From assembly GCA_000697055.1 (NCBI GenBank), contig JNDT01002267.1:1-64000 (forward strand): 64,000 nt of DNA. The letters run 5' to 3'. The position numbers and the translations under genes were made by a program. The stretch comes from Saksenaea vasiformis B4078. Its lineage: Eukaryota; Mucoromycota; Mucoromycetes; Mucorales; Saksenaeaceae. Every line of letters starts with the position of its first letter. Position 1 is the stretch's first letter. A model generated the notes under the pieces. The model worked only from the letters and a program-made list of their open reading frames with translations. It did no database searches and was not told the DNA's origin. Of the stretch, positions 10,240 through 21,081 are shown one piece after another.

Positions 10240-12243
10240 CTAATCCATGGTAGCAATCGGGCTAGCGTTGCTTTCATAATGCATTTTGCCTGCACTTCTT
10301 CTTCTGTCACGTTCTCTTCGCTCTTTAAAGCTTTGGCCACTGGATCGTCGTTTGTTTTTGCTTTCGTCCAAATTGGATCCAAATGTACATCCGCTATCTG
10401 TGCGTGCCGATCTCCGGTACCGACGATGATGATCTTCTAATGATGTTGTACTGTCTCGTTTGTTTAACATGATGATACGTCCGGATCCTGGTTGTGTTTT
10501 CATGGGTTGTACTACAGCAACATCAAGCATCGGTGCAGGCAAGGAGTGATTATTATACTCAACTGTACATCCATCCATCGGCACATGATTGTCTTTTTTT
10601 AAATTGATGCGTTTGACGGGAAGAATATTGTGATCCGCACCTGAAAAAGCAGGTTTAACCCATGTCGGTGGTGGTCCGACCGTCATCCGGTGTGGATCGA
10701 GGAAACCTTCGTACTGATCGTACACAGTAAAATCAAAGGACTGGAATTCCCTCTCAATCAACGCCATGTCGTGCTCATACTTCTCAGGGGAGATGCCTGC
10801 AGGTCGCTGTTTTGGTGTGTTTGGACGTGGAAACCAAGCCGCAAGTACATCATAGGGATCGGATGTTTCTGCAAGTTGTTCTTCTTCCATCGCATCGAAA
10901 TTGGCATCGACAGAAGAAGGTATGAAAAGTGGTGTGGCTTGTTTTGCATCGACACGATGCCAGTCGATACTACTGAAAAATGGATGTTGGACAAGACTAT
11001 TCCAACCCGAAATAGCATGACCAAACCGTTTACTAGGATCATGCTCTAAAAACTAAAAAAAAAAATGCCTTGTTAGAAAAGCACGCAGTCTCTTCGTTTG
11101 AATTTTTTTTTTATACGTACGCCTTGGATTGCTGAGATACACGCAGAGGATACAGAGGGTTGGTCAGGATAACGAATATTACCGCGTAAAATACATTGTC
11201 GTAACTCATCGCCATGTTCACTTGCCCATGGTCGCTGTTGGGTTTTTGTTAGTATTTTAGCCATTCAAATTGAATGGGATGTAAACTTTTACCTTTCCAT
11301 AGACACATTCATAAAAGGTTACACCTACGCTCCACCAGTCGGCGTCTTCTGTGTACCCACATCCCTTAAATACCTCGGGTGCTTGTTGTTTTTTTTACGT
11401 ATCAGCTAAATTCCAACGAGGATGACAACTTCGGAACTTACCAAAATAGACAGCCGTACCAGACTGCGATGTAAGGAGTCGACGTTTAGGGATTTGACAA
11501 GCAATATTGAAATCACTCAGATGAACATGACCCGACTGATCCAGTAAAATGTTATCTGGCTTGATATCTCTTTAAAGAAAAAAAAGGAGGGTTTGTGTGA
11601 GTGAGGGTTGTTGTTGCTTTTTTTTTTGAGAGATTTAAATTTACCTGTGGATAAAGCCTTGACTGTGAAGATACTTGACAGCACAAATTAATTCGGCCAT
11701 CCAAAAACATATCACATCTTCGGAAAAACGTTGCCTCGATAAATGAAAACGTATATCACCACCTAACCTTTTTTAACCATTAAGGAGGAAAAGGAGACCA
11801 AGAAGAAAAAAAAAAGAGAGAGAGACTAAGACTTACATCAGATCCATCACCATATACATATTACACGCGTCTTGAAACGCAAATCTCATGTTACACACCA
11901 ACGGATGGTCCAAATGTTCCAGTATGGTCCGTTCGCGGATTATATTACGGATTGCATTCATTCGTATACATTGTTCCTTGGATATGCACTTGAGCGCATA
12001 GAGTTCATAACGATGAAGATGACGGACCATGCGGACCTAAGAAATAAAAATGAATTCTTTCTTGCCCAAAAACGTGCTTTTTCATACTTTGCCAAATGAT
12101 CCTTTTCCGATCACTTTTATCGATTGAAATTGTGAAAGATCAACTTTAAATAGGTTACGTAAGCTTTCTTTACAGGACAAGCCAAACGAAGCCATTCTAC
12201 CTTGATTGCCAATGGAGGCTGGTTTACTTTTGCCATTGCCCAT
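10240..12243 (-). CDS. AGC-type Ser/Thr protein kinase, YANK (STK32)-like
   Basis: Seven exons (12243-12088, 12036-11837, 11767-11645, 11569-11442, 11381-11293, 11234-11121, 11052-10240) give 540 residues. The protein starts MGNGKSK, a good N-myristoylation signal as in human STK32A-C. The kinase domain (about residues 42-315) has the glycine loop IGKGSFGKV, the catalytic lysine in YALKCI, HRDIKPDN with the catalytic Asp, and SDFNIA in place of the usual DFG. The DFN substitution is a hallmark of the YANK subfamily. The peptide-positioning segment reads TAVYFAPEV, followed by DWWSVGVTFYE. The C-terminal 200 residues are basic, Ser-rich and unlike the animal proteins. It is probably a membrane-tethered kinase; its substrates are unknown. 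The subfamily assignment is strong, the function unassigned. Confidence 0.9.
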
Positions 12244-14879
12244 GTTGTTACGTCAAAAAAGTGAAAGAGAATAAAAAAAATAGGTTTATGCTCGGAACAA
12301 CTCTGCCAAAGAAGTAGAAAGAAAGGGAAAAGGGAGAAGAAAAAAAAAAGACTTAGGTCGTTACTTCATACTCTTTAGCGGCAAGGGGTCAAAGCATAGG
12401 GTTTGAGAAAAAAAAAAAGCGCCCTTCAACCCCATCACATGATGTAACTTTTTACTCGTTACGCAGTTGCAGAAAATCGATCGAAGTTTTTTTTTTTATT
12501 TCTCATCGAATGATCGATTTCACTTTCTAACATACACTGTAGGGAGGGGAGGGTGGGGGGAGGACGTGTCATGGTAACAAAAGATGGTCCGTTTCTGTTG
12601 ATGATGATCATCTCGTGCGTCTTATGCTTCCCTTGTCGGGAAATGGCAGCATTTGTTATGTAGAAAAGATGCCCAGCTCACGTGTACATCCTCTCTGTTT
12701 CCCTTTTTTAAAAATCCGATCCTATGATGCTAAACGATGTCATCGATGGAACCTCTAAGGCAATAGGTTACCAAGTTTGTATCTTATGGAGTTATCGGGA
12801 AAGCTACGTATTCCTTGGTAACACGTCTGCTTTCCATTTGTTGACGAATGACATGTTGTCAAAAGCAAACAATGTCAACGACAATACTTTCTTCCCATTC
12901 TGTACGTGCGTACAGTAGAGCGCACTTTGCACTTGCAGGTGTGATCAAAGAATTGTGTGTCCAAGAGTGGGAGACACTGCCCAACGGACTACTCCTCCCG
13001 GATATCGATTAGGGAATGGCAACCATGTGCAGCTGGTAAACACAAAGTCAACGGTAATACATTCTGTACGTGACCATCTGCAATGACGAGGGATAAAGTT
13101 TTTAATCTATGTTGTTCTTCGATTAAAAACAAAAAGAAACCAACTTTCTGTGCTTGACAGGTCGAAGCAGGTGATCCGGATCGTCGGAGATTCACTCGGA
13201 TATGATTTAGCCATAACTTGGTGGTAACAAACGCGCCAACAGGGATGCTTATCCATGGGCACGGATGTACCCTCAGAAGAACGAAGAAGGAAACCGCTAT
13301 CCGTCTCAAAAATCGTAGTTCTTTGTTACCTCCTCTCGTTCTTTTCTTCCAAAGGTGTTCCCCCCCCCCCCCTCTCGGTGAAGATCGTCCTCATCCCCTT
13401 AAAACCAGGGACTCTCGGAACACTGACGATGTGCAGTCGGTAATAACCTAGAGGAACAAGAAGGTCTGGTCAACCTCACCACATACCTAGCAAACTGACG
13501 AGGGCTCCTTTTACCTTATTGTTGGAAACATTTCCTACAGGGCCTTGGTGTTACGGGACTCCACTTGCTCTACCCGACCGAGATACAGATATCCCCCACT
13601 TTGTGCTCACTGACTTTGGCAAATGGTACATTGAAGCATATTCATGGTGCCATTGCCACGTCTAAAAAAGAGAAAAAAGGAGCGGGAAGCAGTAACCTCC
13701 TTCCCAGCTCTATTACAGCTTGTCGGATGGAAATCAATGGGATTCAGACTATGCTTGACACACGAATCAACGCTTACAAAAACATGTTCTGGATGGTACA
13801 CAAGGTGGTTACATTTATAAAGAAGTTCGATCTGCGCAAATCCTTCGAACATTCGATAAAAGATCACTGTGGACAACAATGATGGATTTGTTAGCGATTT
13901 TACTACGTCTTCTCGAGACCCAAAATGAAATTACGAAACAAGCCGAGATGGAGCACGCTAGTGCAATTGTAATGAAGTAAAGACTTAACGAGTTCGTGGT
14001 ATACTGATCCTGTGAGAGCGGACCACGTTCCAATTTCACCGTTCATTTTCCGTCCTTTCTTTTTCAATAAGAACGAACGATGAATAATGATGGTCTCCAT
14101 TTATCCACATGTACATATCCTACTTTTAGCAAAGATACAACTATGCCTTACCGAGCAAACGCAGTAGTATTACAGAGAGGCAGGACCATACAAACTTCTT
14201 ATGCGGTGGTTCAGCATGTACGCTTGACGACGAGGAACTTTTGCAGGATCTTAAAGAGTTGTCTGAGCTGAGGCTAAGGGGACATAACAAAAGTGACATT
14301 ACATACCTAGATCGTCTTGGTGTGTGGTTACACGGAGAGCCATCTACAAGAGGCGATTGTCAACACGTGAGTGTATTGCGCCAACCGGAGGATGAGCGCT
14401 TCGATTGATTAACCACGTTTTGATGAGCATTTGAAGACCGCTATTGATGTGCTTGTCATCTACTACTGGACAATAGTGGCTGGTAGGACGATGTTTGTGG
14501 ACCTGTCATTTAAGCAAATTCGTTTCCTCTAAAATTCTTGATTGCATGTTCTATATGGAATGTATCCTAAACATGTTCTGTTGTTACATACGACAAAGTA
14601 AGAAACTAGACCACCCAATTTCTTTTCAGTTACGCCAACTCTGTCTAATCGCATTCCAACCTCGTGCACAAAACCTTATATAATCAGACCTCGGATCGAC
14701 ATCCAATCGTAAAAGAAGAACTTTAAGTAAATTTGCTTTTATTTCGTTCTTTTTTTTGGGATGAAGGTAAAGGAAAGGAAAGGAAAGGAAAAAAAATGTA
14801 CAAAACAGTTGGATGCAAAACAAAAATAAAAGAAAAACAACAACAACAGCAACAAAACAGAAAAGAAAAAGAAAAGAAA
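12244..14879. other. intergenic with scattered coding-like debris
   Basis: The promoter side of the kinase gene (12244-12720) has A-runs and a G-rich tract near 12541-12565. A C-run of 11-12 lies near 13361. From about 12940 to 14410 the + strand has short coding-like segments in changing frames (listed separately). A GGAAA microsatellite is at about 14767-14790. No intact gene is seen. Confidence 0.45.
12940..14408 (+). pseudogene. possible decayed gene of unknown family
   Basis: Several plus-strand segments read like protein but are in different frames and broken by stops. One at about 12943-13010 reads VIKELCVQEWETLPNG. Another at 13565-13882 contains NMFWMVHKVVTFIKKFD. The cleanest is a 73-codon open stretch without ATG (14187-14408) containing LDDEELLQDLKELSELRL and LDRLGVWLHGEP. 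I cannot join them with convincing splice sites and I do not recognise the family. They could be remnants of one gene or of a transposon. Confidence that this is a functional gene is very low. Confidence 0.25.
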
Positions 14880-16469
14880 TCAGTTGGTAGTAGTAGCAAG
14901 AAAGCTTCGATGCAAAAAGCGGATATAGTAACTAAAGGTGCTCCACATGGAACCTGTAAATTCTTGAGCTCGGCTCGCAATCAAACCGTCCAAAAAGGGA
15001 ACAAGGTATTTTCCGTAACGGACACCATCTTCAGGATTAGTGAGATGGGCAAGTGACGATTGGGAATGATCATACACGTCAGCCAAAGTGACCACGCATG
15101 GGAAAGTGGTATAAATAGGTTGGAAAAGAGGATGCGTTCTTGGTTCCTGGGCGTCTGTAGCCATAAAGAGGACGAGTGGTCGACCGGAAACCACCTTCTT
15201 TTTAGACCAGTTAATGGCACGTGGACGTTGTGGGGGGCTGAAGCAGACAGGATCGAGTGTGGCTGGCGAGGCTGGTGGACTGATCAATGGGGTGTATTTC
15301 TGCAGTTTAGTCCATAATTGATCCATGATTTGTGTCGAGAAGCGTTCAAACAAACTATCACCTACGCGTGCATGAATGGCAACGTAGGTTCTGGGACCTC
15401 CCAATTTGGACAGAATTGTGTCTGCTTCTTGGAAGAGCTCGGGTAAGACACCGCGGGAAAAGACAAATTGATCATTTAAGAAGTTCCGAAAAGCAATGCC
15501 TTCATCCGTAGAGACCATGACACGGCCCGTTCCGAACATGGAGCCAAAGCTGATTAAGCGTTCAGGTCGGTCTGCTAAATCCCATAAAAAGATGTCACGT
15601 TGATATTTTGCCAGGGGTTCATCGCGTCGATCAGCAATGCGATAGTCGTACAAAAGATCGTCTTTGATCTTATAGGTGTCATTCTGTTCAATAGCATAGA
15701 TTCGCTGAAGATAGGTTCGATCGTAATCATCTCGGTAACGTATACGGACATGCTGCTTGATTTGGGTCATGTTGAACAACCGATCCCAACGAAGAAAGGT
15801 GTAACGGAACGTTGCTGCACACTGGTGTGGAATGGTTACATTTGTCACCGTTTCCTTGTAGTAGGCGGGTAAGTAAGTGCGACAGTAGCCCTTATCTGCC
15901 TTTGTCATCCGCCGGTGAAAGGATTCAAGCGAGTCGTACTTCCGCCAATGGATCGGGTCCCCGAAGACCACAGGAGGCATCAACAGCGTCCGATTCAATT
16001 GATGAGCCAACACCAAAGCATTGACAAGGGCGATGCGTTGGTTATGGAAACCTGAATGTGGAAAATACGACACATATTTTTCACCCCGATCTTTTCCATC
16101 GGAAGGTGGTAAGAAGGCATTATCCTCTTCTTTTTTGTAAACAGCATTCTCTGGATGATGATGTTGAACAACAACTGGCTGTTCCGAATGACGAAGATGC
16201 TGTCGGAGATTGGCGACAATGGCAGCTTTTGGAACGCGTACATCCAATTCAAATGCATCCGCTTTTCCCGGTGGATGGACATTTGGATGGTAACGGTCCA
16301 AATGATGTTGAAGTGAGGGATTTTTTTCAGTAAAAGTCGACGACGGAGGCTTCTCATCGAGCCGCACCGATTGCATATATATAAACAGCACCACAGTAGA
16401 AAATGCACATAGTAATGTCAATTTCCGTAAGAGTCGATTACGTCTAGAGGTCGTATAAAGGAATGACAT
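14880..16469 (-). CDS. type II membrane glycosyltransferase, GDP-fucose O-fucosyltransferase-like
   Basis: A single uninterrupted frame of 529 codons. The N-terminus is a short basic cytosolic tail (RRNRLLRK) followed by one hydrophobic anchor (about residues 17-34), then a luminal stem, which is the layout of Golgi glycosyltransferases. The catalytic region contains the motifs of the O-fucosyltransferase superfamily. YFPHSGFHNQRIALVNALVLA (about 130-150) matches the GGxxNQ nucleotide-sugar region, here GFHNQR. YVAIHARVGD (about 365-374) carries the conserved arginine. FMATDAQEPR (about 430) and GSMWSTFS near the C-terminus complete the pattern. NXS/T sites fit a secretory protein. It probably transfers a sugar in the Golgi or ER; donor and acceptor are inferred from family only. 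The lack of introns is unusual among its neighbours. Confidence 0.8.
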   Translation of the reverse strand: MSFLYTTSRRNRLLRKLTLLCAFSTVVLFIYMQSVRLDEKPPSSTFTEKNPSLQHHLDRYHPNVHPPGKADAFELDVRVPKAAIVANLRQHLRHSEQPVVVQHHHPENAVYKKEEDNAFLPPSDGKDRGEKYVSYFPHSGFHNQRIALVNALVLAHQLNRTLLMPPVVFGDPIHWRKYDSLESFHRRMTKADKGYCRTYLPAYYKETVTNVTIPHQCAATFRYTFLRWDRLFNMTQIKQHVRIRYRDDYDRTYLQRIYAIEQNDTYKIKDDLLYDYRIADRRDEPLAKYQRDIFLWDLADRPERLISFGSMFGTGRVMVSTDEGIAFRNFLNDQFVFSRGVLPELFQEADTILSKLGGPRTYVAIHARVGDSLFERFSTQIMDQLWTKLQKYTPLISPPASPATLDPVCFSPPQRPRAINWSKKKVVSGRPLVLFMATDAQEPRTHPLFQPIYTTFPCVVTLADVYDHSQSSLAHLTNPEDGVRYGKYLVPFLDGLIASRAQEFTGSMWSTFSYYIRFLHRSFLATTTN

Positions 16470-16987
16470 AAAGGTGTGTTTTTAATATAAAAAAAAACAA
16501 GGGAAAGGAGAAGAGAGGAAAAAGAAAAAACAAAAAAAAGTTGGATGTGTCAACAATTATTTCAATCGAACATTGCGAACGCTTTTTAGATTGTACCACA
16601 TTGGATCCGCATACCTTTTTTGTGCCTTGTAGATCATTGATTTATCCACGAAAACGGCAACGAATTCCGGGTTTGAGTCTCCTTTTTCAGCTTAGAAGTC
16701 CGGTAAGCGCACTTAGTAACCAATAAATATATGCGGCAAATGAAAAGCTCTTGCAACGACAGACTCCACTGCAGCCATGCAAACGGTCGAACATCGGTAA
16801 AGGTGAACGTGAACGTGCGACTTGCATTAGTTGGTGTCTATTAGCCTTTTTCACGAACCGAATGACCATCTCATCATCTCTCATGTTGTCATGGCAAAAC
16901 GGATCGCGCTTTATTATTTTATTTATTTATTGTATTTTTTTTTTTTTTGTGTGCTTTAGCAATAAATTTAATTTCGCTCTTTTCTTT
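16470..16987. other. intergenic
   Basis: Promoter region of the O-fucosyltransferase-like gene and 3' flank of the HBS1 gene, both transcribed leftwards. It contains A-runs (16487-16540) and a T-run (about 16937-16949). No gene is seen; the short plus-strand open frames have no recognisable content. Confidence 0.5.
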
Positions 16988-19900
16988 TTATGAGCCGAAA
17001 GTCAAAATCTGACAATACCATCGTGAGTGAAATAAATAAACAGGCGATCGAGTCTTACCTCATTCACTACACCAGCGGCAATGGTGTCGCCACCTTTCCG
17101 TAACATAATACGACCCAGTTGTTTATTGTCTTTAAATGTTTCCAATGGGATAGGTCGATGTGTCAGTTGTATTTGGACTTTAGCGGTAGCCCCTTTCGTT
17201 AGATGTCTATTCCATCGTTAACCTTACGAACAGGCACGGTAATCAAAGGAAGCAAACAAACCCACCTTGGATTCTTCTTGGTCACTTCACCCGTTGATTT
17301 GTCTATAACACTCAAAAGCTTCACAATGGAAGCTGGCTCATTTGAACTTTGGTGATGAAGGATCACCTAACAGAGAGTTATTCGTACTGTGTACTTACAC
17401 CTTTCTTTTCTTTTCCTTACCGGAAATCCAGAGGTGATTGGAATCTTGATGTCGAAAACAACAATCTGTGCAGTAAAACTGCTTGTCACGGGTACAGGTG
17501 CAAGGGGTGAACACAAGACACACCCAGTACTAACCACACGCTTTTAGAATGCAAGATTATCTAACGCCCTTTTTTTTTTCCTTTTTTACCTTAAATTCAT
17601 GATATCTAGACCAGATAGAGTCATCAGAACCGAGTCACCAGCAGCACCCCAGGTCGCTGACTCGTCATTCACTTGCATTGCTAAAGGAGATAGTCGGTAT
17701 TCATGGTCTGTGTTATGCAAGGTTTTTTTTTTCTTCTGTCCCTAACCTTTGACAACGCCCATTTCGTTACCAGGAACCACCATCACTTGCTCTCCCACTT
17801 GAAGATGGCCAGCATCGATGGATCCAGCAACGGAGACACCTCCACCACTACCAATGCCACCTTTAAAGAAATCTGTCACACCCAAACGGAACGGTTTATC
17901 CAAAAGTCGTGCAGGGGGTTCAAATGCATCTGTGAAGATGATGTTAGTTTTTGTTTCTTAAGAATGGTCGCTGCGTACCAATGCATTCTAAAAGCGAGGG
18001 ACCATTGTACCATGTCACCAGTTCTTTCACTGTACTTCGTGCGGTTAGGTTTTCTCCTGTCAATCCTGATACAGGGATGTATGACAGATTGGACTTCCGG
18101 AAGCCGGCTTGCACTAAAAAGGTACCCAGTTTCGCAGTAATCTCAGCAAAACGATCGGAAGACCAAGAAACCTAAATCAAACCATAAGAAACAAAGAAAA
18201 AAATAACGAAACAAAGACGTTACCGTGTCTAGTTTGTTCACTGCCACAACGAGTTGCTGTACACCCAAACTTCGGGCCAGTAAAGCATGTTCTTTGGTCT
18301 GTCCGTTGGCATCAAAACCAGACTCAAATTCACCCGTACTAGAATCCACGACAAGGATAGCAACATCCGCCTAGCAAACGATCTAAGTATTAAAAAAATG
18401 ACTTTCAACTTTTCACGTTACCTGTGCGGTGCCTGAGATCATGTTTGGAATGAAATCACGATGACCAGGTGCATCGAGTAGGGTAAACTTGCGATGGACT
18501 GTTTCAAAATTGTTGATAGCGATATCCATCGTAATGCCTCTATGATATACAAGAGACACATGATCTACCAAGGTTCCCCAAGATGTCTTTCTCTTATCGC
18601 TTACCGATCACGTTCTTCACCCGTTTCATCCAACACCCAGGCATAGGCAAATGATCCTTTTCCGATCTTTTGCGAATCACGCTCGAATTTCTTCATCGTT
18701 CGTTCACTCACTTGACCAAGCGAGTACAAGAAATGGCCCATGAGCGTCGACTTACCCGCGTCAACATGACCTAGACAAATGATCCAGTTATCTTCTCGCT
18801 CGGAACTGCTACTGTTTCTTTCTTACCGATCACGACCAGATTCAGTTTTGGTTTCTCGCCTGACCGTTTCGAGTACTCTTCCAGTACATTGACACGTTTC
18901 GCTGGTGGTATCTTGGTCATTGGCGAAGCCACTCTGGGTGATTCAGGTGGTGTGCTAGTAGGCGTTGTTGCCGTAGAGCCCTTCAGCTTGGTCTGAGCCA
19001 CCGTCTTTGCACCTAGACCCAAAGCATCCATGTCCTTTGCCAAAGGATCTTCATCGGATAGGTACTCAACAAGATCGTCGTCTTCCGTCGAAGGTGTAGG
19101 CTTCTTGGCCACCGTCTTTGCTGGTTTCTGTTTATGTACTTCCTTGGGCGGAGCTGCTACTACTGGGTTCCCATTTTTTTTTTTCCAACAGAAAAAAAAA
19201 AGAAAAAGAGAAAAAAAGAGAAGAATGCATCAGCAAAAGATAGGACTTCCACCCAAGACGTGTTTCTATTGTTTGCTATTTTCTTTTTTTTTTTTCTCCC
19301 CAGCTTGAGACGTTAAAAGATAGAACAGGTACATTCATAAACCTCACACATGAGGGCAAAAAGAAAATAAATAGGTTATGCCTTTGTTGCCTTTCCGCCA
19401 CTTCGGTGGCTCTGCGCTTCTAACACCACATCATCAGGACTAGGAACATCGAAGGAAAATACATGGAAATTGCTGGCTGCGGACTGCATGGCTTCGTAAA
19501 AGGTTTGTGCAATCGAACTTGGCAATGAAGAAGTAAGCTGTCGAACTTGAGCATCTGCATAACAAGGCGCGTCCATTGGTGAGAAGAGAAATTGAGCTGC
19601 CGAAGATGGCGGGGCACATAATCGGTTGCCACTAGGTGCAGGCATTGCTTTCTCCACAGTGGGCACGCTTAAAGCAGGAGGGGAAACGGTAGCGGTGGTG
19701 GTAGCAGTTGTAGTAGTGGTCGTGGTAGTGATGGTGGTTGGTATCGTTGCTGTAGAAACAGCCTCAGGGATAGGCTGCTTGGAGACAGGTCGCTCAGAGA
19801 CGGGTTGTTCAGAGATTGTATTTGTCTCTGCTTTCTTTGCCTCTTTGTTGGCCAATGCCGCTAAACCAAGCGACGAAGTTGTTGTCGTACTGGTTTTTGT

Positions 19901-21081
19901 AGTTGTTTCTGTCTTTCGTCGCGAAGCAAGATGAGCCAAACTTGTGAATCCTTTGTTGGTTGCGCTAGAACTTTGCGCAAGTGCCGCCAACGACGGTTTG
20001 CCAGAGGTATCCTGGTTCGTCGATGGTTTGCCTTGGCTGCTCATTGGTTTTTGTGCTTGTCGCGACGCTAAACTCTGCAACGCACTGACGCGTTGCCCCG
20101 CCGACTTTTGTGCCAACGATTGTAGAGAAACAGACGGTGCCTCCTTCTGCATACTCTTTAACTTCAGAGATCCGCTCCCCAACTGTGTCTCTGACTTTGG
20201 ATTCGACTGTTGTGCCAACTGACGGAGACTGCTAAGTCCAGTGGAGGGACGCGTTTGGGACAAACGTTGAAGTGATGTCTTTTCCTTCTCGTTCGTCGCA
20301 GAATGTGCTGTGGGTTGCGAGCGTTCACAGTACATCTTCGCTGGTGGGCGACGATAATGTGGCCTTCGTGGCTCGTCTACAATTCACCAAAGAGCCTAGT
20401 TTAGTCATGCTGACACCTAAATTCTTTTGCCCTTTCCAGACGGTCAAAAAACCCGGTTATCCAAAAGTCGTCCTTCTACTCACCTATTCTTATAGCACCC
20501 AAACGACGTAACCATTGACAAATAAATAGGTTCAGGGTGGTCGATAACAAATGTACATGTTCCTTTTCCCATACTGATCTCAAGCTGGGGGGTGGCAGTA
20601 GCAAACAAACAAGAGTATACATTACCTTTTTTCTTTTCCTCCTTCGCCTTGCGCTTTTCTTCCTTGGCTATCTTATCTAGAGTAACGTTGAGTGGGTTTT
20701 ATAAACAAACCTCCTCTTCACTAACCGAGTAGCCAGTTGACTGTCTCATCCTTGTCAAAGTAGTAGTACCACAAAGCTTCCTTGATCTCGACATCGGAAA
20801 CTGTTCGATTATGGCTAACCATATTCTTCACGTAAGCAAGGCCCTCTTCCAACGCTTCCAGATCCTCATTGGAAAGCTGGGTCTCGTCGACTAAATGTTT
20901 CACGTCAATGTGACAAGATCATAAGCTGCAGTTCACCTACGTTCATTTTCATCGTACTCATCAGAGTAGTGGTCTTCGTCAAGGACATCTATTGAATCAT
21001 GGAAAATAATGAATGTCCATGTTTCTTGAGCGAATGGTCACCTTCGATATCCAGGTTTCGAACGTTTCTGTGTCGCGACAT
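16988..21081 (-). CDS. HBS1: HBS1-type translational GTPase (long isoform of an HBS1/SKI7 gene)
   Basis: Fifteen exons (21081-21042, 20988-20941, 20890-20726, 20676-20626, 19162-18827, 18770-18605, 18539-18422, 18370-18224, 18171-17979, 17929-17747, 17680-17590, 17529-17421, 17366-17266, 17206-17059, 17008-16988) sum to 638 residues. With Dom34/Pelota, HBS1 rescues stalled ribosomes in no-go and non-stop decay. The start [11 protein letters not shown] matches the HBS1 N-terminus, and the HBS1_N helical domain follows ([18 protein letters not shown]). The GTPase domain has [12 protein letters not shown] (P-loop), RGITMD (switch I), DAPGH (G3), NKLD (G4) and VSG (G5). EF-Tu-like domains 2 and 3 follow, ending [17 protein letters not shown]. 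This isoform skips the large exon at 20376-19376. All phases agree. Identity is secure. Confidence 0.93.
19376..21081 (-). CDS. SKI7: SKI7-like isoform of the HBS1 gene (alternative terminal exon)
   Basis: Exons 1-4 of HBS1 (phase 1 at 20626) can also splice to 20376, also phase 1, opening a 333-codon terminal exon with its own stop (19378-19376). The result is a 434-residue protein without a GTPase domain. SKI7 bridges the SKI complex and the cytoplasmic exosome. In human HBS1L and in many fungi, SKI7-type proteins come from alternative splicing of HBS1, and this gene has the same layout. The exon contains at least seven SLxxLA-type motifs (residues about 136-277), a Ser/Thr-rich linker, and a conserved-looking C-terminal block, [15 protein letters not shown] (about 405-419), resembling the SKI7-type motif of the human short isoform as I recall it. 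The splice pattern is inferred from phase and motifs; no transcript evidence is available here. Confidence 0.75.
20484..20573 (-). other. possible 90-nt cassette exon inside the HBS1/SKI7 gene
   Basis: The 249-nt interval between exon 4 and the SKI7 exon contains a stretch bounded by AG (20575-20574) and GT (20483-20482). It is exactly 90 nt long, phase 1 at both ends and open in the required frame, so it could be included or skipped without changing downstream frame. Its end, [16 protein letters not shown], resembles the second half of a RanBP2-type zinc finger, but the first cysteine pair is missing. The overlapping frame reads [15 protein letters not shown], as if an ancestral finger had suffered compensating indels. 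Exon status is uncertain. Confidence 0.4.
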
